A DNA stretch of 64,000 nt from Carya illinoinensis (taxonomy: Eukaryota > Streptophyta > Magnoliopsida > Fagales > Juglandaceae), in NCBI RefSeq assembly GCF_018687715.1, contig NC_056755.1, positions 21,283,501-21,347,500 of the forward strand, in the 5' to 3' direction. Positions 32,261 through 45,237 of the stretch are shown piece by piece; position 1 is the first letter of the stretch, and every line of letters starts with the position of its first letter. The notes beneath the pieces were generated by a model. The model was not told the origin of the DNA, did no database searches, and worked only from the letters and a program-made list of their open reading frames with translations. The position numbers and the translations under genes are program-made.

Positions 32261-35200
32261 GGCGCCAAACACATCACCATTTCGCTTTATTTCCCCCCAA
32301 GTCTTTTCCCCCCAAACAGTACCTTTAGTCCCAAATCATTCCCCCAACCTATCTCCTGCAAATCCCCTTCATTTTCCCACTGATTATCGGTGCTTTGAAG
32401 CTAGGTTTCACAACGCACACACGTGCACGTAGTTTTGTTCCTTTTCAGAGTCTTCATTTTCCCACCCCCTTCTCCATCCAATTGGTGTTTCTCGACAGCT
32501 TTCCTGTACATTTCAAGCAACAAAGACCTTATTGTGAGTTTGGGTGTTCAAGTGGCTCTATATTCAGCTGGGAACTCACGGTGTTGGGTTCATTTTCGGG
32601 AATCGATCGGCGTTGTGTTTTCGGGGACAGATTTTGAGACCTGAAGGTATAATGTTTTCTTCTCCCCTTAAGTCGCATAAAAGCTCCCCTTTCATGCATG
32701 TATTTATGTTGAAGTACCTTGCCTGATTGTTTGCACATTAATTAAATTTTTTTCACTGTCAATCTAATTCCTATCTTCTTCCTCTCTCACCAAGGGCTTC
32801 TGTTTGTTGTGTACGGGGTTGTCTAAGTTGTGGGTATGAGCATAATAGCAAATTCCAGACAGCCTTTCTTGGAAAAACAGAGGCTTTTGTGGGTAACATG
32901 CATGACCTTTTTACGTAGCGATTTTCGATATATATGTTAACAATTGCTTGTGAACGCTGGAAAGTATGGACACAGCATGAATTTTTCTGTGTATTTATTG
33001 GAAATGGAACATTGCTTGATGTTAATTGCAGGATGAAAATGGAGGGTGAGGCACCCTCTTCATCCATTTCTGTTGTGGTTTTTATTTTTTTATTTCCTCT
33101 GTTTTATATATTGGGAACAATATTATTGATAATTTTGTAGTTTTTTTAGAAGAATAAAATGGGAAAATTGAATGGAATAGGAGTGTGAGATCCCTAAGAC
33201 AATAGTAGTTCCCAGAAGGTCTATGGTCTGCCACTATATCCTTTTAAAAATTTTATTTATCTAATATATTCATCAGTACTTATATATGTAACTTTTAGAC
33301 TGTGAGAATCTCAGATGGCACCGATATCCAACATACCCTAGTTAAAGAGCATTGACATCCGGTTTTGAACATTATGCAAGTCTCTAAATTTTAAGAAATC
33401 AACTTAACTTTTTGACAACAACTACATCTCCATCCCGTTCCTTATTTCCATGGAAAATTTTGGGGATGTGAACAGTATGCATGCCTTATATGCAGGGTAT
33501 TATTGACATAAATAATTACTCATTAAATTTATGTTTTCTTTCATTAATTTAAATTTTTGATAGGACAACCATGACGTAGTATTTCGATATTAATATACAA
33601 GCATATAGTACAACAAATGAGTACTCCCAAGTATATTAATAATAGCAATAAAATATTATATGCCATGACATCTCCCTGTAGATGTTACCTACTAATTTTT
33701 TATAAACTTCAAAAAGAAATATATAGAAATTCTACGTATGTGGGTTGTAGCTTTATATTGTGCTCCACCACCACATGGTGGCTGGCGGCCTGTCCATAGT
33801 TATATATATATAATTGGTGTTAATTGTCAAGTAATATTGAACTTGATTGTCACATCACATATACCTTAGTTAATTAGCAGCAGTACTCAGTCTGTTTGTT
33901 TTCTTCCCTATTTTTTAAGATTTTAGTACTTTAATTTGATCATTACAGTCCTCAGCTAGCTCAATAAGTTTCATATCATAACAGTATAAGCCATGCAGTG
34001 AATTTGCTTCGTTTTACTTATCTTTTTAAGCAAGAACATGATGTTGTGGCCATGCATGGTTTAGGATGTATACAGCTCGTTGGTTAGTGTGTTTGAAAAA
34101 GGAAATAGTTGAGAATCATGTTTAAGAGGTTTTATGAAAAGTTTTGAGATGTTGTTTTTATTGGATTTTGTTAAAATTTTGAGAATAATGCTATAAACTA
34201 TAATATATATATTATCCCACCATTATCATATTTATTAATGTCATAATGCTGTTTAATAGCTTTCAAATGATTAATTAATCCTTGTTTAAAAAATCCAATT
34301 AAATGGTGACATATCAGCCAAGGTGAGATTATTGTGAGATATGAATATATATATAAATAAATATATATATATATATATAGTGGTGTAGTACTTTCTGGCA
34401 CTATTATTCCTAGTAAATAATTGTTTTGGCTAGATTATCCTTCAAAAGTATTAAAATCACAGATAAAAGTCTAGTACTTCCATTTTTTTAATTTTCCTAA
34501 TTAATCTAGCTAGCATGCTAAGCTATGATTTTTGTGTTATAAAAGTTAATAATGCAAACTAACATTTTTAATGCTATTACTGTTGGAAGTCGGCATTTAT
34601 TTTTTGGATTTGTCTGTTGGAATACTTTAAACATATTGCAATATAATTAATGCATGATGGATTAATTTCCACCATGCTTCTTGCTTTTCTTTTGACCTGA
34701 TTCCACAGCTAGCCCGCCCTATGATCTCCATCTCATGTAGTGCCGTGTTGCCAATGCATTATTAATCAGATATGCATAATTGTGTAGAACCTAACTTATA
34801 ATCTGGGATAAATATGAATCTATCAATATATTCTCTCATTGATAGATATGTATTGTTAACGAAGTATCTTCTTCCATGTAATTGGTGTCTTCTTCCATTT
34901 AATAATCATTGATGTCATCTACTGTGCTTGGTAATCCGCTCAGTTTTCTGCTCATATTTGATTATTTTTTTGCTTCTCGTTTTTTCCAAATGTTTTGCTC
35001 ATCTTGTTAGAAATGAACTAGCCTCATGTAGGCCTCTTTTAAAGAAGCAATACAGCTCTGTTTTCAGTTGTAGTATTTAGTAAATGATATGACTTTCTAT
35101 TAGGATACAGCTCTGCTTTTTTGTATATGGACTGTGTTGGTATACTGTCTTGCTCATCATGGCATAATAGTACCATGAGGCTATTTTTTTTGTGTGTATC

Positions 35201-36905
35201 CCCATCACTATATTACTGATGTTGTACTGCTTATAAGTGATCCTCACCAGGCATAAAAGAATAATTTTATGATGAACTTTTCTGCTGGCTGTTTTGTTTC
35301 TGAACTTTTCTGCACCATTTTTACCTTTTATTTGCTGCCAGAATAAAAGATTACTTTTCTTTTCTGATCTCTTTTTGGATTCATCAAGATTTCTACCACC
35401 CTACCTTTCCCAATTGCATTTATGTCGATTATTCTAGCTATTTTTCATGGATCTCTCTTCGTTGCATCGTAAAATTGGTTTTCTAAACTCTCATATGCAA
35501 TAAAATTGTTCATAATAAGGCAGGGGGCTAGATATGAACCATTATTTACAAAAGTTATTGGTGATGACAGAAAATCTACTTTAGTTGAGAAGTTTTAAAA
35601 TCATGATAGATATTGGTGGTTTTTTTTTTCCTCTGCTTGCCAAACACTAATTGATGGATCCTTGAATCAATGTCTGCAAATGTTGTTGATAAGAGCAGAA
35701 TTGTATAAGTTATGGGTAGAAAGTGATTAATTATGTGTTTTTTCAAGATTAAACACAATGCTAGTTTGGGATAGGCCTGATAGCGATAATTGAGAGCAGA
35801 TCCTTGCTAGAAAAACACTAGTAGTAAATAGAGTTATACTTCACCTGATTCCAATGCAATTAATCTGGAACTGATTAATATATACAAATACACTGGCATG
35901 ACGAAAAGTGAATAGATATCCTCTTTAATATCAGAAACCATGATCTCCATGCCAAAAATCAGTGAGATAGTGTTGCCCTATAAGGCTGGAAACTACTTTC
36001 AGCCCCTTCTGTTCTTCTTTGTCATTTTCAAAGTCCAGCTTCAACATTCCACACAGCATTACAATCGATTGTTTTTATCATAGTTCTAGATATTACATAC
36101 AACAAACACCATGACTACATATTACATTCTTTTGGTCATAACATATGACTAAGGGAATAGTCTCAATGTTTCAGTTTTAATTCCAACTTTTAAAACTGAA
36201 ACATCCATGAATAACGTATTACGCTTATTATTTAAAAACTGTGATGAGTTTTATCCATTTTAAATTCCAAGCATATCATATTCTTTTTTAAAATAATGTA
36301 CAGATTTGTGACCCCCTAAAACTATATATTAAACCTCCCTTCTTCAAATATCCATGAAAATATTCAAAATGTGACACTACTTCCATGAATCAAACCGGTG
36401 GTTATTCTTATTAGCCTATCATAAAGTTTGCAAGTCATCATGTAATTTCTGCTGCACTTAAAATCTGATTCTTCATATATATGATACTGTTTGTGTCCAA
36501 ACGCCTACCATGGCTTGAAATGAACAGTATAACAAAATAGTACCAAGAAATGAATACAACACATATCTTGTTTTATGCTTTTGTTGTCAACTTGATATTG
36601 TGTCTACCTCTTTTTTTTTATAATTTACCTTTCAAGTGTATTATAATTAATAATACACTTGGAAGATTTCTCTTATTATGTTTATTATGGATAATGTTTA
36701 TTATCACCTCCAACCCATGATACTGCTTCTTAATTTAAACATAAGTTTAAATTTTTTTACATTAACATGTATATCATTGTGTGTGTTGAACTAGCAATTT
36801 CCCCCTACTTGTATCATGCTCCACATGCTAGTTTGTTCTAGAACCTACCGCTTTCATTATTATGACTTCATATCAAAACCACTCATGCCTTCTTCCTTTT
36901 ATTAG
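32261..36905 (+). other. CACTA 5' region: probable leader exons and long introns, no long frame
   Basis: C-rich, transcribed-looking sequence at 32270-32645 is followed by a possible donor (CTGAAG|GTATAATG, 32645). A possible acceptor is TTAATTGCAG|GATGAAAATGG near 33030. The rest is AT-rich and intron-like up to a good acceptor CTTCTTCCTTTTATTAG directly before the transposase ATG at 36906. TA microsatellites occur near 33800 and 34350-34380. The exon assignment is inference. Confidence 0.45.
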
Positions 36906-39449
36906 ATGGACAAAAGTTGGATGAGTGGAGGTGATAGACTTCTATCACCTGTTTATGCTGAAGGGGTTAAAAATTTCTTAACAATGGCATGAACCCATTC
37001 CATGGGAAGTGATCGCATTTGGTGTCCGTGCCGTATATGCTGTAATAATCTCTTCTTGCCTATATTTGAGGTGGAGTCTCACTTGTTCATAAAAGGGATA
37101 GATCCAAACTACACCCAGTGGATATTTCATGGGGAGGAGGAAACTCTCCCCATCATTGACGATGGTAGGCGTTTGAAAGTGGAGACGGCTACATTGATGA
37201 CATGGACCGTATGTTTGATGACATACGGGCAGCCACATGCGGAGATGCTCCTGATGACAACACTACATCACCAACTCACTCAGTAATACCACAGTCCTCC
37301 CCAACCCCAACATTTGACCAACTATTAGAGGATGCCCGACGTCCTCTTTTTGATGGCTGCACAAAATTCTCAAAGCTCTCTTTCGTTGTGAAGTTGTTAC
37401 ACATTAAAACACTTGGTTGGTGGTCAATCAAGTCTTTTGATATGCTCCTAAGCCTTTTGCGGTCAGCCTTTCCTAATGCTGAATTGCAACAATCATATGA
37501 GGAGGCTAGGACTTTGGAGCGAGGTTTGGGATTCACGTATCACAAAATTCATGCATGCCCTAATGACTGCATCTTATTTTGGAAGGAAAATGCTAATCTT
37601 AATGAGTGCCCTATCTGTAAGGCTTCGCGATGGATGCCAAATACACACGGGTCACGAGTGATCCCTCAAAAAGTGCTTAGGCATTTTCCTTTGAAGCCAA
37701 GATTGCAGCGTCTCTTTGTGTCAAGCAAGATAGCAGGTGACATGAGATGGCATAAGGAGCAGCGGGTCACCGATGACACTAGTATGAGACATCCTGCTGA
37801 CTCAGAGTCCTAGAAGACATTTGATCAAGCTCACCCCAGATTTGCTAGGGATGCTCGCAATGTTAGGCTCGATTTGGCAAGCGACGGATTTAATCCATTC
37901 AACAATCTGGCTAAACCTTATAGCATTTGGCCAGTGATTCTTGTCCCGTATAACTTACCGCCGTGGTTATGCATGAAAGATATGTTCTTCATGACATCCC
38001 TCATTATCCCTGGTCCAAAATCACCAGGAAATGATATTGATGTTTATTTACAACCGTTAATTGATGAGTTACTTGAACTCTGGGAGCATGGGGTACCTAC
38101 ATATGATGCATCTACTAAGGAAATGTTCATGTTACATGCTGCCTTATTGTGGACAATCAATGACTTTCCCGCCTATGAAAATCTATCTGGGTGGTCAACA
38201 AAAGGGAAAATGGCATGTCCGTCTTGCAATGCACAAACAGATTCCAACTGGTTGAAGTATGGTAGGAAACATTGTTACATGGGACATCGACGTCTCTTAC
38301 CGAGAGATCACATTTGGCGAACGAGAAAAGGATTGTTTAACGATAAAGAAGATCTTCGCATGCCCCCAACAATGGTTGAAGGAGCGGATCTTTTAACTCA
38401 ATTACAAATGCTTGGAGATATTCAATTTGGAAAATCTTGTAGGAAGAGGAAACGCACTATAGAGGAGTTGAACTGGACTAAGAAAAGCATCTTGTTTAAA
38501 CTACCTTATTGGTCAACTTTGCGGCTTAGACATAATCTAGATGTTATGCATATTGAGAAGAATATTTCCGAGAACATTTTGGGCACTCTTATGAACATTC
38601 CTGGCAAGACAAAAGATAAGACTAATTCATGGTGTGATCTAGAGATCTTGGGCTTTAGAAAGGAATTACATTTGAAACGTGAAGGTGAGCGTGTTACAAT
38701 GCCACATGCAGCATACACATTACATGGAGATGAAATGAATAAATTCTGTGCATGGCTTGCTGAGGTTAAATATCCAGATGGGTTCGCTGCCAATATCACT
38801 CATTGTGTATCTGTACGGGATTCCAAAATCTCTGGGCTCAAAAGCCATGACCATCATGTTTTGTTGCAAACACTACTTCCTATTGCTGTGGGGGGGTTCT
38901 TAAAGAGGGATATTGCGTTGGCTTTGACTGAACTTAGTAGTTTCTTCAAAGAAGTGTCCGAACACTAGATGTGAATCGTCTATCAAAGCTTCAACTTGAT
39001 ATCGTCACCATTTTATGCAAATTGGAGATGATATTCCCTCCATCTTTTTTCGATGTTATGGTCTACCTAGCTGTACACTTACCCCGTGAGGCCATTCTCA
39101 GAGGTCCAGTTCAATATCAGTGGATGTACCCATTTGAGAGGTTTCTCAGGTAATTCAAGCGGTATGTTAAGAATAAAGCCCGTCCAGAAGGATCAATAGC
39201 GGAAGCCTGGGTTCACATCGAGTGTTTGACATTTTGCTCCATCTATCTCCAAGATGTGGAGACAAAGTTTAATCGACCAGATCGCAACATTGATGGTGTT
39301 GAAGAGGAGAGTATAGATGGGTTCAAAATTTTCAACCAGAAACTTCGTCCCTTGGGTATAGCTAATAATGTGCAATTAGAAGATAAACTCCATGCTGCAG
39401 CCATTTGGTACGTGCTAAACAACTGTATTGAGATCAGACCCTATTTAGA

Positions 39450-39561
39450 GTAAGCAATAATTACTTCCTTTCATGCTATCTCGAAACAACCTACTACCAT
39501 TTGTCATTTAATTTACGTCACTGACTAAATCTGTTTCCTCATTTGTGTTCTACAAATGCAG
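39450..39561 (+). other. Intron in the TNP2 gene
   Basis: TTAGA|GTAAGC ... AAATGCAG|GGAAC, 112 nt. Splicing joins '...RPYLE' to 'EHYDKCKVSNPNS' in frame, as in TNP2 relatives. Confidence 0.8.
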
Positions 39562-39649
39562 GGAACACTATGACAAATGCAAGGTGTCAAACCCGAATTC
39601 TATAGAGCGCACGCAACAAACTGAGTTTCCCATTTGGTTCAAGCAACGT

Positions 39650-39755
39650 GTAAGTTAAGAATTCTATTTAGACACTAATTCACGTGTTATACCCGACGCT
39701 GGTGGTCGATGTCATTGAAACTTACACGTTCACTCATTACCCCGATTGAATGTAG
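39650..39755 (+). other. Intron in the TNP2 gene
   Basis: CAACGT|GTAAGTT ... TGAATGTAG|GTTCTGG, 106 nt. Splicing keeps the frame into the 'VSPDLYALACRPD' part. Confidence 0.8.
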
Positions 39756-40553
39756 GTTCTGGACTAGCGTAGCAACAATCCACTTGATGTGTCCCCAGAT
39801 TTGTATGCGTTAGCTTGCAGACCTGATCGGTGGATTGCATCATATGCTGCTTGTATTATAAATGGTAAACGGTTCCATACGAAGTCTCGTGAACTTCACC
39901 GACGTTCACAAAATTCTGGGGTGTTGGTAACTGGTGACCAAGATACTAATAATGTAGACTTTTATGGTATTATCAATGATGTTGTGGAGTTACACTACAT
40001 GGGGGGTCGTAGAGTGTACTTGTTCAGCTGTGATTGATTTGATGTTGGTGACAAAAAATGGGGGGTACGAGTAGACGATCATTTAACTAGTCTCAATATG
40101 AATAGGACTTGGTATAAAGACGAACCATATGTGTTGGCATGCCAGGCTTCCCAGTGTTTTTACATTAGGGATCTAAGGGAGAAAGGGAATTGGTATGTTG
40201 TGCAGAAGTACAATAATAGGAATGTGTATGATATTCCACCAGTGCAGAGGGTTTTAGAAACACTTAATGGCGAATCGAGTGACGATGATGCCTATCAAGA
40301 GAATGAGTCCCCATATGACTATCCACTTTTGCATTGTGATGCATGTCCAGTGTCAACTCCACTTAGTAGGACTGATATAGAACCTTCCCTTATTGAGCCA
40401 CGAGACCAGATGGAGTCAGGTGGTAATAGCAGAATTTTGGGAGATTTTATTGATGAGGCTATGGCTCCATCTGGTTCTGAAGATGCTTATGGTGATTGGG
40501 AATATTTAGATGATGATGACCCATCCACCGAGGAAGAGTCTGACTCAGAATAA

Positions 40554-40918
40554 CCAACTGACAACACAATGATATTAGGTGAATTCTCATATCTTACCAA
40601 AAGATACATAGTATTTCGATACTCGACAATTCTTATTAGTTTAATGCATTATGCAAATTGGAGTGTGCACTTAAATTCTCCCAAGTACACTTGAGGTTAG
40701 AGATGAGAGACTAATTTAATTATGATCTCAGGCCGGGTGAAGAAGGGTTCACATTTTGGGCATAGTGTTCTAAAAGAATCCGTTGCAATCCCATCTCAAG
40801 GAATTCACACTTGAGGAGCATGAACGGCTCAGGTTGATATTCAAACACTTTTTTTGCTTTATATTGATTTTTGTAAATTATGATCCTAGCACAAATGATA
40901 TCTCCTTATCAATGCAGG
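40554..40918 (+). other. CACTA spacer between transposase and second gene
   Basis: AT-rich with a possible acceptor (ATGATCTCAG|GCCGGGTG) near 40730 and a clear one at 40917-40918. It may contain an upstream exon of the second gene, but I could not fix its frame. Confidence 0.4.
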
Positions 40919-41407
40919 CGCGCCAGTGGGATATAGTGGCCGAGGTCGGCCCAGAGGTCGAGGATTCCTTGGTAGAAGAATGGCACCTTACTCATGCCGA
41001 GCCCGCTGGCCACAAGATGCTCGAATTAGTTCATATCATAGTCTTGATAATGTCGATGAGGCCAACTCGGATGACTCTACCCAACCCCCAAGCCATCCAT
41101 GGGAGCCACCATGTGCAACCACAACACTGGAGGCAGAACCTAACAGAGTCACCTCACCCAGTATAAGGCCGGAGACAAATAGAGTTCAGAGCGGTATAGT
41201 TAACATGTTTATGATTTTTTTGATGAGTTCTCAATATACATATCATGCAGTTCTATATATTTGTAAATTCCAATCCACCCTGACTACATATTAAAACTAT
41301 TATGTGATACAGGTGTGGATGCCCCAACAGAGCCTAACAGAGTGAGCGCACCCAATATAGAGGCAGAGCCTGCAATAGTTGAAATTGTGTGGAAAACACT
41401 AGTATGA
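40919..41407 (+). CDS. Second CACTA gene, two visible exons (RG-rich, TNPA-like role possible)
   Basis: After an acceptor (TCAATGCAG, ending 40918) an open exon reads 'GYSGRGRPRGRGFLGRRMAPY', then an acidic/polar part with 'NVDEANSDDSTQPPSHPWEPP' and the short repeat EPNRV/ETNRV. A GT-AG intron at 41194-41312 (119 nt) joins in frame to 'VDAPTEPNRVSAPNIEAEP', ending at TGA 41405-41407. I see no break in these exons, but the start exon is not identified. I do not recognise the protein by family. By position, downstream of TNP2 in the same strand, it could be the second, DNA-binding type protein of CACTA elements. The RG-rich segment fits nucleic-acid contact. Function is inference. Confidence 0.55.
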
Positions 41408-43319
41408 TGGATTTTCGATATACGATAATTTCACGTATGAAACAAAAATGTATTTCCCTTCAAAGGTTCATGTAGGGTTAGTATTGTGATTACTGCATTT
41501 ATGCACCTATCTTAGAATGTTTTTCAGATTTTTGGGGAAAATTGTGGAAGCACCATGATAACATCATTAGTAATAGGCCACATCATTTGAGTTTAAAATG
41601 TTAAACCACATGTTGCTACATGTAATGGAAAGGAAAGGAAAGGTTTCATTTCTCAAACATCTACACTTGTTATTAGCCTCATGTATTGGTCTATGGTATG
41701 TTATGAATATACTAGAAAAGATTGCTGATCTAGTCCAAATAATCATTGATCTCAGGTCGATTATTGGGGTTGAACTTGGTGTTTTAAAGAAGTTCAGGTC
41801 ATTGGGGAATTTATTGGGGTGGTTATTTACCCACGCTTATAATGCTGAAACCAAAGGAAGTTGTCCATATAAAATGGGTTGTTTTTATGGAATTTCTTCT
41901 CCGCTCAGTTACTAATTATGGTGTTTGATAGGATAAACACAACTAGATATTGTTGATAATTGGCATTTTCATAGTTGACATGATGGGTCTACTTGACATG
42001 ATGGACATGATATAGTATTCTAGATATAGTTGACATGAATTGCTTTGATCTCAAATCAGCAATTCATCCAGAGAGAAAGAAATGACTGGAAGACATTTTT
42101 TTTTTAAATGAAGTAGAAAATCATATTCGTTTTGAACCTCTGGTACAAGAGCAGCAGAAGGCCTTAAAGAATATTCTTTCTGTGTTCTCTTTATCACTAG
42201 ATTGTAGCCCATTAAGTTTTAAGCTTCCAGGATTTTCTTTGGTAGACCACTTGAAGGAACATTAAATATAACCATGTGCAAGAAAAGGAAATCAAAAGAG
42301 TTGGGATTCAGGAATAAATGGCAAGAAAAGTTAGTTTATCAGACGTATTTACCCTGCTACAGCCATATGCAAGTAAAACCTACCAAAATTCTACAAAAGA
42401 CATACAAGAGAATGAGGATACCAAAATTAGGCCCATGCAGCCAGTGATTAGGTAATCTTCACGTTTGGTGTAGTTGAAATTGTTGATCTCTAGTATACAA
42501 GCTGCTGAGAAGACTCAAGATGTTGTTTAAAGGACCTGTATGCAGCAGCTTAAAAGCCTCAATGTCCTGTTCAATCAATCCTCCATCACCTCATGCATTA
42601 AATTCTTCAATCTCTAAACTCTATTGTCAGTTCAAGCATAACCCAATCTGTTTGGCCTTTTATTAATGAGTTTGAAATGTGTATATATATAGAGTCTAGA
42701 TGTTTTTATTTTTGGTCTTAAATGCAAAGTAGAATTTCATGTTATGTTTGATATATATATATATATATATATTATATGCAAATAATGTATTCTATGTGTA
42801 ACCCATGTAGAATACATTGGTGTACTGCTGTCAGAAGATCCAGACTTTGTTTCAAGTGGATATTTATCATATGCAGAGGCTGGGAATGCCAAAGAGCTGA
42901 AGCATGAAATTAATTTTGTACATTTGCAGCTGGATCTTTGATTGCAACAACTAACATTGAAGGGGTACGTAACCTATGGTGTCTCACATGGGGGGGTGTT
43001 GTACATGTTCCAGCGGCTCTCGGGGTAGAAGCTTCATGATCTCCAGTTCCATGAACACCTAAACCTGCTGTATTGGGCTGTATTTATGGAGAGAACTTGA
43101 AATTTACACATGTATTTCCTGTTAGCTTGACTCCGAAACATAGTAGTTAAAATTCCCTTCCATTAATGCACCAAGCTAATGTATTGACTACTAAAAGATT
43201 GTAACAATGTTGTATTGGATTTCTGAATTTTTATTATATTGAAAATGTTATGGTTGTTAAAAGGCAAATATGCTTCTATCTTGGATTGTGGTTTGAGTTG
43301 GATTGAATTAGGTACCAAA
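41408..43319 (+). other. CACTA 3' region, no recognised coding sequence
   Basis: AT-rich sequence with weak frames (for example 41598-41915) that look non-coding. Contains a (TA)n run at 42751-42772 and probable gene 3' untranslated sequence. Nothing else recognised. Confidence 0.45.
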
Positions 43320-43957
43320 CAGTACGTAACAATTCGGCGTTGAATGAGGCGCTGGGAAAAAAATCTGGCTTATTCATATTATTTGCAGCGTTTTACATCC
43401 CGCTGGGACTAATATGTTGGCTTCCCTGTTATTCGATTTTGCAGCGTTACAAACGCTGCTAAAAAAATATTCTCAACGTTATATTAAAACGCTACCAATA
43501 ATATACGAATATTTGCAGTGTTCTAGTAGTCTTTTACAGCGTTTTATAGCGCTGTTAATAAACTTATTTGCAGCGTAATTTTAAAACGCTGTTAATAATG
43601 TACTGATAGTGGCAGCGTTGCTTGATAGCGCTGCAAATAATCCAGTTTATTTGCAGCGAATTTTGTGTTATTTACGACATTGAAGCTACGCTGCAGAATG
43701 TTTTTCTCAGCGTTTTATGGCCACAGGCAGATTGATATTACCAGCATTTTTTTGATTATTTGCAGCGTGAGAAAACGCTGTAAATAGTGGAATATCTGCA
43801 GCGTTTTTGGTCTATCGCTAGTTTAATTTATAAGTGAGTATACAAATGCGACTAACATCCGGCGTATCAAAAAACGCTGGAAATATTTATTCACAGCATT
43901 TTTTGGGGTTATTTGCGACTATTAGTTGCGCTGGAAAAGACGTATTTTCTTGTAGTG
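43320..43957 (+). repeat. CACTA right subterminal array of CAGCG palindromes and terminus
   Basis: More than 20 CAGCG/CGCTG motifs in about 640 bp, many paired head to head into short palindromes, such as GCAGCGTTACAAACGCTGC (43443-43461), CAGCGTTTTATAGCGCTG and GCAGCGTGAGAAAACGCTG. The final ~28 bp form the terminal inverted repeat ending in CTTGTAGTG. Confidence 0.88.
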
Positions 43958-43960
43958 AGA

Positions 43961-44479
43961 CAGATTTAACTTTCCAAGCTTGTTCATCATTTATCATGTT
44001 GCAGCTTTGAAATCTTGCTGCTTGATTGTAGCTCATCTGCTTTATCGTTGGCTTCATTCCTTATACTTTTTCCATAAAAAAGCAGTAAAACTCTCTCCTA
44101 TACCAGAACTTGGATTGCATTAGATTACTTTTCCATAAGCAGATTTTACTGAAAATAATCCATTTTTCTGTTATGCCCAAATCAGTTTGTCATGAAGGCT
44201 AGTAGTAGAACTTAATGGAATCTTCAATACAGCCTCTTGTATTTCAACCGCGAAATTTCTGATCAGATTAATCTCTCTATTCCATTGAGGTGCCTCCATG
44301 TCAATGAGTTCACTGGCTGCAACATCATAAACCAACTCAGGCCCAGTAGTAAAAGGAATCAAAATTGGAAGCCAACAATCCTTGAACATTCTAATATTTT
44401 GAGCAGTCCCAATTCGTCACCGACAGACTTATTTCAGAATCCATTTAGCCTGACAAATTCCTTTCCAAGCATAGGAATC
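43961..44479 (-). pseudogene. LINE fragment: region between RT and zf-RVT (piece 2 of 4)
   Basis: Reads downward from 44479: 'SYAWKGICQAKWILK', 'IGTAQNIRMFKDCWLPI', then 'LSSTTSLHDKLIWA' and further decayed sequence to the CACTA target site. It continues piece 1 (50151-50275) across the Tat element: the two flanks join in frame through the duplicated ATTAT/ATTAC. Stops are present. Confidence 0.8.
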
Positions 44480-44484
44480 ATTAT

Positions 44485-44862
44485 TGTTAAGGACGTGTTT
44501 CATCGCCACCTACGACACGGATCACCTGCAAGAAATGAAGTGGCGGCACTGGTTGCCCTATGGAATCTCTGATGTCAAAGGAAGAATAATAATATGAGAG
44601 TAAGAGTGTATAGTAAATCAAGTTTAGAATTTGTTACCTCCTATAGGCTATTTATAGAGGTTATGTCCTTGGAGTGATAGAAGTCCAATTAGCCTTGTGA
44701 AGTCTTTTCCTTTTAGGAGTGTGAGTCCATCTCCTGCTAAAAGTGGGAGTCATTTCCCTCTTAGGAGTCTGAATCCCTTCTTCTTATCTATTCTTGATCT
44801 TATCTCTTAGCTGAATTATAGCTTGTGGGCTTGATTACTAGAGGGTACAAATATCCATTCTA
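44485..44862 (-). repeat. Tat element 1, 3' LTR
   Basis: 378 bp; on the minus strand TAGAATGG...CCTTAACA. TATA box CTATAAATAG (minus) at 44648-44657. Confidence 0.88.
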
Positions 44863-45237
44863 GTTACCCCGCTAATTTTCTTCGCGATCATCACGTGAAA
44901 AATTAAATATATCACGTTTCTTTCCACCCAGCTAGTTGTTGGTGCAGAGACATGATTGCCATGGTGGGAGGCCTTGGTTGACGTGGAGCTTCGCGGCATA
45001 AAGCTTTCATCGCCATTATGGCAGGTGGCAAGGAGACTCTAATCACCATCATGGGTGAGGAGAGGAGAGTTGATTGCCACTGTGGCGAGGAGCTTCGTCA
45101 AAGCAATCTTGTCTGCTACTTCCTATTTTTCTCGATTGGGATTTGTTTGCTGCTGAATGTTTTTTGCACAAAGAAACTATTTATCCTTGAGTGCTTTTGT
45201 AACAGTATTTTTGCATAGTTGAGACTGCTAAATACTC

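Larger units (their letters stand above)
36906..40553 (+). pseudogene. TNP2: CACTA transposase, TNP2 family (transposase_21), disrupted
   Basis: Would cut at the CACTA ends. ATG 36906 (MDKSWMSGGDRLLSP) opens the Transpos_assoc domain with Cys-rich 'IWCPCRICCNN'. Then come 'ERGLGFTYHKIHACPNDCILFW' with CPIC (37500-37620), and the large core 37830-38970 with 'NVRLDLASDGFNPF', 'NDIDVYLQPLIDELLELWEHG', 'MACPSCNAQT' and 'LRLRHNLDVMHIEKN'. A DUF4218-like part follows (38985-39450: 'LCKLEMIFPPSFFDVMVYLAVHLP'). Two introns with good borders lie at 39450-39561 and 39650-39755, then the end 39756-40553 ('DLYALACRPDRWIASY'), closing in an acidic tail. Breaks: TGA 36990, frameshift near 37165, TAG 37811, frameshift near 38958, TAA 39151, TAG 39765, TGA 40035. 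Confidence 0.9.
32020..43957 (+). mobile_element. CACTA/EnSpm DNA transposon, structurally complete (11.9 kb)
   Basis: Left terminus CACTACAACAAAATATGC, right terminus reversed CACTACAAGAAAATACGT; both go on to TTTTCCAGCG. The 3-bp TSD AGA is at 32017-32019 and 43958-43960. Subterminal regions carry many CAGCG motifs, more at the right end. A TNP2-type transposase (36906-40553) and a second spliced gene (up to 41407) lie inside, both plus strand. The element sits in the minus-strand LINE. Termini and TSD are well kept but the transposase is broken, so it could move only with help from elsewhere. Confidence 0.95.

Noticed and set aside
33798..34380. TA-rich microsatellites as regulatory sites
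   Set aside because: Simple repeats in intron-like DNA without supporting signals.
41598..41915. 105-residue frame as a third CACTA gene
   Set aside because: No splice sites, low complexity, no similarity; probably 3' untranslated.
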